From assembly GCF_006345825.1 (NCBI RefSeq), contig NZ_VCIX01000038.1, forward strand, positions 1 to 50,895: 50,895 bases of DNA, given 5' to 3'. Within the stretch, counting starts at the first letter, position 1, and every line of letters starts with the position of its first letter. Below, piece after piece: positions 35,434 to 43,425 of this stretch. This stretch comes from Paenibacillus paridis. Lineage in GTDB: Bacteria > Bacillota > Bacilli > Paenibacillales > Paenibacillaceae. The notes below the pieces were generated by a model, which saw only the letters and a program-made list of their open reading frames with translations, had not been told where the DNA came from and made no database searches. The position numbers were made by a program, and so were the translations under genes.

Positions 35434-35590
35434 GTTTGTCCTCCTTCTGGTACTATCCGATCATCGAAATTCGGATGGGGGAAACTGATTGTTTCCTTAC
35501 CCTATTTCCGATCGCAATACCAGCATACTACATTGATGCAAGTGGTAAGGTTTAAGCAAATTTGAGTTGATTTTATCGTTAATTATTGAT

Positions 35591-35609
35591 ACAACCATAA
35601 CATGGTTGT
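35591..35609. promoter_or_regulatory. Dyad between uvrA2 and the MerR-type gene
   Basis: ACAACCAT, three bases, ATGGTTGT: a perfect 8-bp inverted repeat 38 bp before the regulator start. A second, smaller dyad GGAAAC-5-GTTTCC lies at 35480-35496, nearer uvrA2. Both are candidates for the regulator. Confidence 0.55.
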
Positions 35610-35646
35610 TTAATGTTTTTTCAGCAGGCTAAGGAGGTGTTTCCCG

Positions 35647-36369
35647 TTGATTCGACCGATTGATATTGCCAGAAAACTAAAAATCAGCACAACTGCCTTG
35701 CGACATTACGAAAGCTGGGAGATCATTCCGCCCGTAGAACGCGGAGCCAATGGCTATCGGATCTATTCTGAGGTGCATATCGGTTATTTCGAGTGTATTA
35801 GAGCTATGAATGAAGGTTTTGGAATGTCCCTTACGAGAGAGGTGATGAAGAAGCTGATCAAAGGGGAAATCGACGAGGCTCTATGGGCTATAAACAACGC
35901 ACAGGCTGCGCTGCACCGCGACAAAACCATCGCCGACAAAACGATTCGTGCGCTGGAGCTTAATGAAATCGATTTGCTGCAAGGAGCAGGAAAGCGGAAA
36001 GGGATGTCGATTGGCGAGGTATCCAGAAAAACGACCATCCCAAGCTCCGCCATCCGGCACTGGGAGAAGATGGGGCTGCTTGTGATTGAACGGAATCAAG
36101 AAAATGGCTATCGCAGCCTCAGTCCTGCTAACGTGCGCCAGATTCTCATTATCCGCACCTTTAAGACAGCCGTATGGTCGCTGGAAATTATTCAGCAAGT
36201 GCTTAAGGAGGTTGACGACAATAAGGTTGAAAATGCCATAAAAATCGCGAAGGAATCGATGCAATTCCTTAACCAGCTCAATAAAAGCCAGCTGCGTGGG
36301 GCGCACTATTTGTATGAGCTCTTGCAATTGATTGAGCGAAAAGAGGAAGCTGCGGGAGCCGATTCCTAA
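35647..36369 (+). CDS. Regulator with two tandem MerR DNA-binding domains
   Basis: 240 aa from TTG 35647 (AAGGAGG 9 nt upstream). The first domain is IDIARKLKISTTALRHYESW, with PPVERGANGYRIYSE; the second is SIGEVSRKTTIPSSAIRHWE with LVIERNQENGYRSLSPANV near residues 118-180. The linker and ends are helical. Most MerR proteins carry one such domain and dimerise; here one chain carries two. No cysteine metal site is visible. Divergent from uvrA2, so it most likely controls that gene. The stop codon abuts the next gene's stop. Confidence 0.88.
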   Translation: MIRPIDIARKLKISTTALRHYESWEIIPPVERGANGYRIYSEVHIGYFECIRAMNEGFGMSLTREVMKKLIKGEIDEALWAINNAQAALHRDKTIADKTIRALELNEIDLLQGAGKRKGMSIGEVSRKTTIPSSAIRHWEKMGLLVIERNQENGYRSLSPANVRQILIIRTFKTAVWSLEIIQQVLKEVDDNKVENAIKIAKESMQFLNQLNKSQLRGAHYLYELLQLIERKEEAAGADS

Positions 36370-36711
36370 TCATTCCTCAGGCAAGCTAAGGTGCATACCG
36401 ATGCCTGACTGAAGCAAGCCGATCAAATCCTCGTTCATATACTCAAAGTCATCCGGAATATGGAGACAGATCAGCCTTTTGCCTGCAAGCTCGCTGGCGA
36501 ACTTCTCCTGCAGCCTTCGGATATGCTTTTTCTCCATCGCAAATATCAGATCGGCCCAGCCAATATGCCCCGCTGTCACCTTAATTCGGGCTTGGGCTTC
36601 GGTGCCTGCCGACCTTACCTCATGGCCGCCGACTCCCTGAAAAATGGTTTCCGCCGTTAAGCTTCGCCACTTATTTCTGCTGCAAATAAATAATAATCGG
36701 ACGTTCCTCAC
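36370..36711 (-). CDS. Low-molecular-weight phosphatase-like protein
   Basis: About 113 aa if started at GTG 36711; a TTG at 36723 is also in frame and neither has an ideal ribosome site. The P-loop LLFICSRNKWRSLTAET keeps the Cys-x5-Arg of LMW tyrosine phosphatases. Later AGTEAQARIKVT and GWADLIFAMEKKHIRRL fit the compact COG4551-type group, in which the usual DP acid is not evident. Activity is plausible but unproven. It converges on the MerR-type gene with no intergenic bases, and follows the SUKH-like gene by about 22 bp. Confidence 0.72.
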   Translation of the reverse strand: MRNVRLLFICSRNKWRSLTAETIFQGVGGHEVRSAGTEAQARIKVTAGHIGWADLIFAMEKKHIRRLQEKFASELAGKRLICLHIPDDFEYMNEDLIGLLQSGIGMHLSLPEE

Positions 36712-36733
36712 TCTCCTATGCAAGATTAAGCTG

Positions 36734-37783
36734 TTACTCTACGATCTCCGCTAAGTTGTAAAGCTCATGATAAAGCCCTAATTCCTTTAACACCCGTTTG
36801 CAAAGCCTATATACTCGCCTGTCTGTTAATTTCTTAAGAAACTGCGCTTCACGGACAAAGGCCAGCTTCGCTTCGGCGCTAGCATCTGCAAGATAAGCCT
36901 GAAGAGCATGCCTGTCCTCCCAATTTTGCGGCAGCGGCTCGGCGGCAGCTGGCTGATGAGGGGAGCCAGACAGCGATATCACCCCGACCGTATCCTGCGT
37001 ATGAATGCAGATGGCCTGTTCTCTTTCTTCGCGCAAATCCCGCATATACTCCTTCAAATCTGCTACCTCGGTTAGGCCAAAAACCGCTTTCAGCTTTTGC
37101 AGCGCTGGCGAGAGCTCCTCAGAGCCATGATGGAGAATAGAGAGGTCCGTACATAGGATGCGCAAAAAATCATTCAAATTTCTCGCTACCACGCGAATTT
37201 CAGATCCAAAATCCATAGGCGATACTTTGGCGATATAAGCGACCTCCAGATTTGTAACCGCTCCAAAATCGGTAACGAAGCAATAATGGATACCGTCTGC
37301 CCCGGAGCTGGCAAAGGGAATAAAATCCGGAGGCGTCGAAGGATAACGCCTATCATATCTTTGCCAAGTCAGGCCCAGATCCCTTTCCATGTCTCTGCCT
37401 AGTTCTGCCTCCAGCTCATACAAACAGCGGATGGCGAACGGTACCTCGTAACTGCCGTACTGACGGTGAATACGGGGCTCTTCCACAGGACGCTCGGTTT
37501 CTGCAAACGCACCAAACGAAATGCGAGACGGCAATTGTCCACTTTCCATGCCAGCATATTTGTCTATGACGTCCGGAACATACAGTCGGGTCAGCCTCAT
37601 TCCCGACATCATATTGTACAGCTGTTCAAGGTCATGATCGGCCCAGCTAATCAAAGCTTCAGCAGTTACATCACCCTTATAACTAAAAAAACGAAGCAGC
37701 CCCGCAGCCAACTGTGCACGAAACCCTTCATCAACCAATCGGTATTCTTCCATAATAAAAGCGATCTTCGCCTTCTTCTCCAT
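36734..37783 (-). CDS. Protein with a SUKH/SMI1-like domain, function unknown
   Basis: 349 aa from ATG 37783 (GGAGG 5 nt upstream). Residues about 147-212 (PDFIPFASSGADGIHYCFVT, then ISEIRVVARNLNDFLRIL-like text) resemble the SMI1/KNR4 (SUKH) fold, in which an F-P-F-A motif and a late DFL helix recur. The N-terminal and C-terminal thirds are helical and unassigned. SUKH proteins are often immunity proteins in contact-dependent toxin systems, but no toxin gene is next to it. Upstream of the LMW phosphatase-like gene in the same direction. Confidence 0.55.
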   Translation of the reverse strand: MEKKAKIAFIMEEYRLVDEGFRAQLAAGLLRFFSYKGDVTAEALISWADHDLEQLYNMMSGMRLTRLYVPDVIDKYAGMESGQLPSRISFGAFAETERPVEEPRIHRQYGSYEVPFAIRCLYELEAELGRDMERDLGLTWQRYDRRYPSTPPDFIPFASSGADGIHYCFVTDFGAVTNLEVAYIAKVSPMDFGSEIRVVARNLNDFLRILCTDLSILHHGSEELSPALQKLKAVFGLTEVADLKEYMRDLREEREQAICIHTQDTVGVISLSGSPHQPAAAEPLPQNWEDRHALQAYLADASAEAKLAFVREAQFLKKLTDRRVYRLCKRVLKELGLYHELYNLAEIVE

Positions 37784-37863
37784 CCTGACCTCCAACCTCT
37801 CCACATGCTCGTTTGGCCTTATGGTAAATTCAGCCTAATTGTACCAAATAGCGATAGGAGAGA

Positions 37864-38982
37864 CTAGCCTTGAATACGAGACCAGCTCTGAATATTCGCA
37901 ATCACCGAACCTTTCAGCTCGCTATGCTGCCCTTTTAACCTCAGAACCAACCGATGCTCGTATAGGTCCAGCTCAAACAGCTGCTCTACGTGAAAAATGC
38001 CCTGAGGGAGCTCGTTCTCATAGACTGCCTTCGCAACTCCTACAGCCGTCATCGCCGTTATTTCCGCTTCCCTCGCCCCTTGAAGGGCGTACTCGGCTAC
38101 AACGTCTGCCCCTCCCCGCTTCCCGTATCCGGTCACCTTAACCGCATAACGGGCCGAGCCCAATTTCAGCTTGCCAAATGACTGTATCGTCATGTTCCGG
38201 ATAGGCTTCATCCCTAACAAACGTCCGAATCCAACGGCTTTCAGCAATCGCAGCAAGCCAGTCACGGGACGGGAGTCGAAGCAAAGCCTCGTTGAAACGG
38301 TCGGGATCTTAAGCGTTCGAGCCAACGTCTGCTGGTCGGAGAAAGGAAAGCGATAAGCTGTCCGCTCTCCCAGCTCAAAGCCAAAATCCGTGCTGCTGCC
38401 CTCCGTGAAGCTGTTAACCTCTCTGGCGATTCCCCTTTCGGTAATCGCAAAAGAACGTGCCAGGCTGTCTACCGTCCATTCGATAGCGGCTTGGCCATGC
38501 GCATCGCCAAGTCCGAGCATGATGGCGATGTCAACGCGACTGGCTACATCCATCGACTGAGCCGCCTTTAGCGCCAGCAAATTGGTAAGGCCAGGTGCAA
38601 GGCCGACGCTTAATACTGCCGTTCCTGCCAGATTATTTTCCTGCTGCTTCAAACGCTCCATTGCTGCAAAAAAATCACCATTGGCCGATACGTCCACATA
38701 GTCAACGCCAGCGGCCAGGCATGCCTTTGCAAATGAGGTGTCCTCCTGATCCAAGCACATCACGATGAGCTTTGCCTTTTCGATTTGCTTTAGATCTAGC
38801 GGCTCGCCAACTGCAATGCGAAGCGGCTTGACCTTACCGTCCAACCGACTGCAAAATTGCTCCGCACGCGCCAAGCTCCGGCCAGCCGCATATACCTTCC
38901 CAGGAAAGTATTGCGCCAACTGCTCGCAAATTTGTCCGCCTACATGCCCGTAACCGCCTACCACAATGATGTCTGTTTTCAT
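37864..38982 (-). CDS. Saccharopine-dehydrogenase-type NAD(P)-binding oxidoreductase
   Basis: 372 aa from ATG 38982 (CGGAGA, 6-7 nt upstream). The Rossmann start is IIVVGGYGHVGGQICEQLAQ. The Sacchrp_dh_NADP domain continues with VYAAGRSLARAEQFC and VDYVDVSANGDFF, followed by a C-terminal domain with GLAPGLTNLLALKAAQ. Similar proteins occur near LuxR regulators in Paenibacillus-like genomes; the substrate is not known. A truncated methyltransferase-like gene and a LuxR regulator lie just upstream. Confidence 0.85.
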   Translation of the reverse strand: MKTDIIVVGGYGHVGGQICEQLAQYFPGKVYAAGRSLARAEQFCSRLDGKVKPLRIAVGEPLDLKQIEKAKLIVMCLDQEDTSFAKACLAAGVDYVDVSANGDFFAAMERLKQQENNLAGTAVLSVGLAPGLTNLLALKAAQSMDVASRVDIAIMLGLGDAHGQAAIEWTVDSLARSFAITERGIAREVNSFTEGSSTDFGFELGERTAYRFPFSDQQTLARTLKIPTVSTRLCFDSRPVTGLLRLLKAVGFGRLLGMKPIRNMTIQSFGKLKLGSARYAVKVTGYGKRGGADVVAEYALQGAREAEITAMTAVGVAKAVYENELPQGIFHVEQLFELDLYEHRLVLRLKGQHSELKGSVIANIQSWSRIQG

Positions 38983-39025
38983 AGCTGATCTCCGTTCTTT
39001 CTCTTAATGGCAAAATAACCATCGA

Positions 39026-39175
39026 TTAATTGTCTAACCCTGCAAGCGTCGCGGACAGCAATCGGTCCATCATGTCATATAAAAGGGGATAACCCGGAAT
39101 TTTCAACGCTATCGTCTGCCCGTACTTTGCCGCGCTGGGATGGTTCCAGTCCATAGGCGAGTGATCTTGGTTCAT
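39026..39175 (-). pseudogene. Truncated class I SAM-methyltransferase start (likely remnant)
   Basis: 49 aa from ATG 39175, with AGGAG 8 nt upstream. The residues SPMDWNHPSAAKYGQTIALK and IPGYPLLYDMMDRLL resemble the N-terminal helix of small SAM-dependent methyltransferases, in which a DLGCGTG glycine loop should follow directly. The frame instead stops after ATLAGLDN, and only 43 bp remain before the next gene. The rest of the domain is therefore missing. A functional short peptide is possible but less likely. Confidence 0.5.
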
Positions 39176-39316
39176 CTTGCATGCTCCTCTCCCGTGCGGT
39201 CTATTCATCTTTGCTTCCATTAGGTAAAATAAACAATGAATTACTTTTCATTATAGAGATGAGCATAGAAACCGCTATCCCACAAATGTGGGGTTTTGCA
39301 TAAAGGAGCTCTGTCA

Positions 39317-40387
39317 TTGGTTAACAACAAAGAAGCCATCCGGCGACAATTATTAAAATTAGACGCAGCTCCTATGTCTTCGTATCATTACCGCGAAGCC
39401 GCATTATCCATCCTGAGAGAAGCCGTGCCGTTCGCTGCTGCATGCTGTACTTCGGTCGATCCCATCACACTGCTCTCGACCGGCTCCTCGACGGATGACA
39501 TCATCGAGGAGATCCATCACCAGCTATTTGAATATGAGTATGGTCATGAGGATTACAATAGCTTCGAGCAGTTGATTCATTCAGAGATACTAGCCGCAGC
39601 CTTGAGCGGCGCAACGGAAGGCCAGTTGGAGAGAAGCGGCCGATATCGAGAGGTGCTGCGGCCAGCAGGACTTGGGGATGAGCTTCGGGCGGCTTTGGTT
39701 TATGAAGAAACGTGCTGGGGCTATGTGACGTTATTCCGGACAATCGACGAGCCGCTGTTTCTGGAAGAGGAGGGCTTGTTTATCGCATCGGTTTCACCTT
39801 TGCTCGCAAAGGCCTTGAAACAAAAAAGCTTAGAGCTTCCCTCCATGACTGCCCGCGGAAGAAAGGATGAACCCGGCATCCTTGTGCTTTCGGAGCTGCT
39901 TGAGCCTCAATCTCTCAGCGCCCAGGCAGGCTATTGGCTGAAGGAGCTGAGAAGCATGGAGAATATCGGCAGCGACACGCTGCCAAGGCCAATTAGGGCC
40001 GTCTGCTCCCGTGTTCTTGGACAGGACGGACCCAAGGCTGATGAGACCAAAGATGCCAAGGTATGCATTCGCATGCCGGACGGCATATATCTATCCCTAC
40101 GGGCGAGCAAGCTCGAGGGTGCACATGGCCTGATCCAGCTCGCCGTTTCCTTCGAGCCTGCGAAGCCCGCGGACATTCTCCCGTTGGTCGCGCAGGCGTA
40201 TGGTTTGACCGCACGCGAGAACCAGGTCATTGAGCGGATCATTAGAGGTTTCTCCACGAAGGAGCTAGCCCAATCCCTGCACATCTCCGCTTACACGGTG
40301 CAAGATCACCTTAAGTCGATCTTCGCCAAAACCGGCGTTAACAGCCGGCGGGAGCTGCTCTGGGAGTTGTTCTCCAGACATAGCTGA
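39317..40387 (+). CDS. LuxR-type transcriptional regulator
   Basis: 356 aa from TTG 39317, with GGAG 8 nt upstream; an in-frame TTG at 39296 lacks one. The C-terminal LuxR helix-turn-helix is clear at about 290-350: LTARENQVIERIIRGFSTKE, then LAQSLHISAYTVQDHLKSIF. The N-terminal two-thirds look like a GAF-type sensor but carry no motif I can assign. There is no receiver domain, so it is not a response regulator. It is divergent from the oxidoreductase gene and probably controls it. Confidence 0.88.
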   Translation: MVNNKEAIRRQLLKLDAAPMSSYHYREAALSILREAVPFAAACCTSVDPITLLSTGSSTDDIIEEIHHQLFEYEYGHEDYNSFEQLIHSEILAAALSGATEGQLERSGRYREVLRPAGLGDELRAALVYEETCWGYVTLFRTIDEPLFLEEEGLFIASVSPLLAKALKQKSLELPSMTARGRKDEPGILVLSELLEPQSLSAQAGYWLKELRSMENIGSDTLPRPIRAVCSRVLGQDGPKADETKDAKVCIRMPDGIYLSLRASKLEGAHGLIQLAVSFEPAKPADILPLVAQAYGLTARENQVIERIIRGFSTKELAQSLHISAYTVQDHLKSIFAKTGVNSRRELLWELFSRHS

Positions 40388-40418
40388 TCGTTGTTCAGAT
40401 TAAGCTTTAGCTACAGCA

Positions 40419-40446
40419 AAGAGGCTGCGGGGTTCCGCAGCCTCTT
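40419..40446. terminator. Bidirectional hairpin between LuxR and VOC genes
   Basis: GAGGCTGCGG, a GGTT loop and CCGCAGCCTC form a perfect 10-bp stem, extended by AA/TT. Short T stretches on both sides make it a plausible shared terminator for the converging genes. Confidence 0.6.
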
Positions 40447-40472
40447 GTCGATAGGGGTTCTTGCGTTTGCGA

Positions 40473-40895
40473 TTATTCAGCGTGAGGCGGGACCGCATTT
40501 TCATCCATGTGAACAAGCTCCCACAGATGGTCATTGATATCTTGAAAGCTCCAGCTGTACATAAATCCATGATCAATGGGCTCATTGTATGGTTTAGCTC
40601 CGGCAGCCAGCGCTTTATTAACAATCTCGTCCACTTGTTCCCTGCTGTCGGCTGACAAAGCGACGATAACCTCCGTCGTTTTTGCCGCGTCGGCAATTTC
40701 TTTTTGGATAAACGTTTTGAAGAATGGCTCTACCAGCAGCATAGCGTAAATATTTTCGCCGATAATCATACAGGTTGCATTTTCGTCTGTGAACTGCGGA
40801 TTAAACTCAAAACCGATCTGGGTAAAAAATTCAACCGTTTTATTCAAATCCTTAACCGGTAAATTAACAAAAATGCTTTTGGACATAAACGCCAT
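40473..40895 (-). CDS. VOC (glyoxalase/bleomycin-resistance fold) protein
   Basis: 140 aa. Start supported by GAGGTG 7 nt upstream. Features of the vicinal-oxygen-chelate fold: SIFVNLPVKDLNKTVEFFTQ, then IGFEFNPQFTDENATCMIIG, and a C-terminal GFMYSWSFQDINDHLWELVHM. The metal ligands His/Glu expected at the strand ends are only partly visible (the WELVH region), so the activity cannot be predicted. Common in Bacillales as stress or resistance proteins. Monocistronic. Confidence 0.85.
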   Translation of the reverse strand: MAFMSKSIFVNLPVKDLNKTVEFFTQIGFEFNPQFTDENATCMIIGENIYAMLLVEPFFKTFIQKEIADAAKTTEVIVALSADSREQVDEIVNKALAAGAKPYNEPIDHGFMYSWSFQDINDHLWELVHMDENAVPPHAE

Positions 40896-41012
40896 TACCT
40901 ATCACCTCGTCAGTAGATTGGAATCGATTTGATTATAGCTTTATTCTAGCAGGATTTAAAGCGAATGGTTTCTTACGGATTGCTATTTTCATATTATTCG
41001 CATGGCGTGGCC

Positions 41013-41267
41013 TTATTTAAAAAAAGAAGGCCGCTTTCCTGCATACAGGCTTTCCAGCTCGTCAAGCTCCGTTGAGATTTGTTGAAGCCACTGCTCATCC
41101 TTCGTCATACTGGCGATGCTTCCGTAATTGTATTGTTCGGCAAGCCTTTGCGCATATTTGGCATTCAGCTTTAAGCAGCTATCCAATTCGGCGTTTTCCT
41201 CTGCCGTCAGCCTCCGCTTCTGCTGCAGCAGCCACAGCTCTGCCATCCTCCAATGAACATTCATCAT
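41013..41267 (-). CDS. Small helical protein, unknown
   Basis: 84 aa (or 83; the first two codons are ATG ATG). Helical and rich in Leu/Gln/Glu: MAELWLLQQKRRLTAEENAE, then LDSCLKLNAKYAQRLAEQYN. I believe similar short proteins occur in Paenibacillus relatives but cannot name the family. The ribosome site is weak (GCGGG). No motif, membrane segment or operon partner. Confidence 0.6.
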   Translation of the reverse strand: MMNVHWRMAELWLLQQKRRLTAEENAELDSCLKLNAKYAQRLAEQYNYGSIASMTKDEQWLQQISTELDELESLYAGKRPSFFK

Positions 41268-41422
41268 CCCGCATCATTCCATTCGGTCAATATAAGGTTA
41301 ACTGCCCCTTCTTTCATTCTCTCCTATTTCCCTTCAATTTAGCCCTATTAGAAGCGCTTTGGTTTCATCTCTTTCAAAATGGTGTTAATACATAGAAACG
41401 ATTCAAATGAGGAGTGAAGGTC

Positions 41423-41773
41423 ATGGCAGAGAAACAAACGTATTACGTATCCATTTCGGGAAAGCGGGTCGAGCCTGAGCCCTCCATTAATGACCAATTG
41501 ACTGTGACGGGAACGAGAGAAGAAATCAATGAGCTGCAGCAGCTGCTCGACCAAATTCAGAAGGATGACGAACAAACGCAATTTCGCGCGCCTATTCCGT
41601 ATAAATCGGCTGATCACGACAAAGCCACGGATAAATTCAACGAGGACATTATCAAGGTGTACCACGCCGTTTATCGGCTTGGCACCGACATAACAAGAGA
41701 CCATATCCGCCAGATGAACATTTTGAACAAGCTTGAGGATACCGACTACAACTACCCTGGTTACGAGCGGTAA
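41423..41773 (+). CDS. Small conserved-looking protein, unknown
   Basis: 116 aa from ATG 41423 (GAGGAG 8 nt upstream). The N-terminal strand TYYVSISGKRVEPEPSINDQ and a central helix REEINELQQLLDQIQKDDEQ precede a polar half with FRAPIPYKSADHDKATDKFN and DITRDHIRQMNILNKLEDTD. No catalytic motif is evident. It has its own strong terminator. Function unknown. Confidence 0.7.
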   Translation: MAEKQTYYVSISGKRVEPEPSINDQLTVTGTREEINELQQLLDQIQKDDEQTQFRAPIPYKSADHDKATDKFNEDIIKVYHAVYRLGTDITRDHIRQMNILNKLEDTDYNYPGYER

Positions 41774-41785
41774 TCGATCGCATGC

Positions 41786-41830
41786 AAAAGAGCGCTCCCC
41801 CTTCGTTCATGTCGGGGTGGCGCTCTTTTT
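41786..41830 (+). terminator. Terminator of the 116-aa gene
   Basis: AAAGAGCGC with a following CCCC, a loop, GGGG and GCGCTC, then five Ts. Strong Rho-independent terminator. Confidence 0.85.
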
Positions 41831-41860
41831 AAGCATTTGAACGCAATGTTCTCAAGGAAA

Positions 41861-41891
41861 TGATAGCGAAATGCTATGCTTTCCTATATTT
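41861..41891. repeat. Single dispersed relative of the 98-bp end repeat
   Basis: GCGAAATGCTATGC followed by TTTCCTATATTT closely matches the end of the repeat unit at 50741 (GCGGAATGATATACTTTCCT). It ends at the stop codon of the quinone reductase gene. This shows that the end-of-window repeat is part of a dispersed family. Confidence 0.6.
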
Positions 41892-42478
41892 TAATTAAAT
41901 AAATGAATAGCCTTCTCCTTAACTTCCTCCAGTATGTTCTTGCGGGCGGCATCATCGATTTGCGGCACGCTGCCAAAGAAGAGATGGCCTACCGGTTTGA
42001 TGCCGCAAAACTCATAAATGCCTGTATCCGACGTTATTTTCAGCCCATCGTACATGCCGGTCTTGCTGTAAATTTCCGAAGGCGTGCCATGCGTATTGAT
42101 AATGAGCCCCTGCTTGCCGTCAAGCAGCTTGCTAATGCTGCCATCCTTGGCATAGGCGTACGCGAAGCCATACGAGAAGACACGGTCGATATAGCCTTTA
42201 ATTAGCGCGGGCAAGCCCGTCCACCAGATTGGATATACCATCGTGAAGGCATCCGCCCACTTCACATGCTCTTGCTCTGTTTTAATATCCGTCGGCGTAT
42301 TTCCCTCGCGCATCGCTTCGAAATCACTGGCCTTCAGCACTGGATCAAAGCGCATCGCGTACAAATCACGCACAACAACCTCATGGTTTTGTTCCTTCAA
42401 CGACCCAATGAAAGCATCGACGATCGCATTGTTAAAGCTGTCTGGATTCGGATGACAATAAACGATTAAGTGCTTCAT
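41891..42478 (-). CDS. NAD(P)H:quinone oxidoreductase, flavodoxin-like
   Basis: 195 aa from ATG 42478 (MKHLIVYCHPNPDSFNNAIV); the frame runs far upstream, but only this start fits the family. Family features: HPNPDSFNNAI, then the FMN-site segment MVYPIWWTGLPALIKGYIDR and FAYAYAKDGSISKLL. It belongs to the NQO1/MdaB-like flavoprotein group that reduces quinones by two electrons. Its ribosome site lies inside a hairpin (42484-42535). It is the third gene behind LysR and SDR genes. Confidence 0.9.
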   Translation of the reverse strand: MKHLIVYCHPNPDSFNNAIVDAFIGSLKEQNHEVVVRDLYAMRFDPVLKASDFEAMREGNTPTDIKTEQEHVKWADAFTMVYPIWWTGLPALIKGYIDRVFSYGFAYAYAKDGSISKLLDGKQGLIINTHGTPSEIYSKTGMYDGLKITSDTGIYEFCGIKPVGHLFFGSVPQIDDAARKNILEEVKEKAIHLFN

Positions 42479-42535
42479 AAAAAGGCAACACCTCCGCAGT
42501 GCAATGATAAAAAATCGCTCCGCGTTAGTGTTGCC
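42479..42535 (-). promoter_or_regulatory. Hairpin with T tract burying the quinone reductase ribosome site
   Basis: Minus strand GGCAACAC (42535-42528) pairs with GTGTTGCC (42491-42484), and the stem is followed at once by TTTTT and the ATG. The 36-base loop and right arm contain GCGGAGG. The layout is that of an attenuator: a terminator-like stem that also blocks translation. Confidence 0.65.
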
Positions 42536-42548
42536 CATTTCCTTGGCA

Positions 42549-43400
42549 TTATGTAAGTCCGACCTGCTTCTCGCTCCATGCCCAAAACCTCGCTGCCAGC
42601 TCGGGGTCATTCGTTTTGCCTGCGGTCGGTATGATCTTGTTGTCCACGTAATAATGTCCGCTCTGTCGGGTAACCTCTTCGCTGGAGGCCAAATATATCG
42701 CTGTCTGAGCACCTTCAAGCGCCGTACGGAAAAAAGGGCGCAGCATCCGGTGTACCGTCTTGCCAAAGCCCGTCTTGCGGTCCACGCCGATGTTAGTAGC
42801 AACCGCGCCTGGATGGACGCAATTTACGGTAACCTTCGTATCTGCTAGCCGCTTTGCCAGCTCCTTCGTAAACAAAACATTGGCGAGCTTCGACTGCGCA
42901 TACCCTTTTACCACGTTGTAGCCCCTCGTTAAGTTAGGATCGTCGAAATGAATTTTCCCCGCTTTGTGTGCGCCTGAAGATAAGTTGACGATCCGCCCCT
43001 GCGGCGCTTGCTTAATGTGCCCAAGAAGCTCATTCGTCAACAGGAAATGGCCTAAATGGTTAACGCCGATTTGCGCTTCAAAGCAGTCCGAAGTTGTCTC
43101 TCGCTTTAAGGAGACGACTCCCGCATTGTTGACCAGCACATCCAGCTGGCTATATCTGTCCTTAAATGCCGACGCAAAGCTGCGAATGCTGGCCAGCGAG
43201 CCCAAATCGCATACCATCAGAACGATAGCCTTGCTGCCGCTTTCCTGCATCGCCTGTTCCAGAGCGCGCTTCCCCCGCTCCTCGCTTCGGCACACCATCA
43301 CGATGTGGGCGCCCTGCTTCGCCAGCTCTACGGTTGTTGCAAGTCCCATGCCTGAATTAGCGCCGGTAACCAGTACGGTTTTCCCAGACATTTTCCCCAT
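42549..43400 (-). CDS. Short-chain dehydrogenase/reductase (SDR)
   Basis: 283 aa from ATG 43400 (GGAGG 7 nt upstream). SDR landmarks: VLVTGANSGMGLATTVELAK (nucleotide fold), LDVLVNNAGVVS (NNAG), IVNLSSGAH (catalytic Ser), and YAQSKLANVLFTKELAKRL (YxxxK). The region VHPGAVATNIGVDRKTGFG and length suggest the retinol-dehydrogenase-like group. It lies between lysR and the quinone reductase; the two enzymes may act on the same xenobiotic or quinone. Confidence 0.9.
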   Translation of the reverse strand: MGKMSGKTVLVTGANSGMGLATTVELAKQGAHIVMVCRSEERGKRALEQAMQESGSKAIVLMVCDLGSLASIRSFASAFKDRYSQLDVLVNNAGVVSLKRETTSDCFEAQIGVNHLGHFLLTNELLGHIKQAPQGRIVNLSSGAHKAGKIHFDDPNLTRGYNVVKGYAQSKLANVLFTKELAKRLADTKVTVNCVHPGAVATNIGVDRKTGFGKTVHRMLRPFFRTALEGAQTAIYLASSEEVTRQSGHYYVDNKIIPTAGKTNDPELAARFWAWSEKQVGLT

Positions 43401-43425
43401 TCATGCACCTCCGTATATTCCATAC

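Noticed and set aside
42479..42802. Long N-terminal extension of the quinone reductase frame
   Set aside because: The extra 108 codons overlap the SDR gene in another frame and have no similarity to the family; the family start is at 42478.
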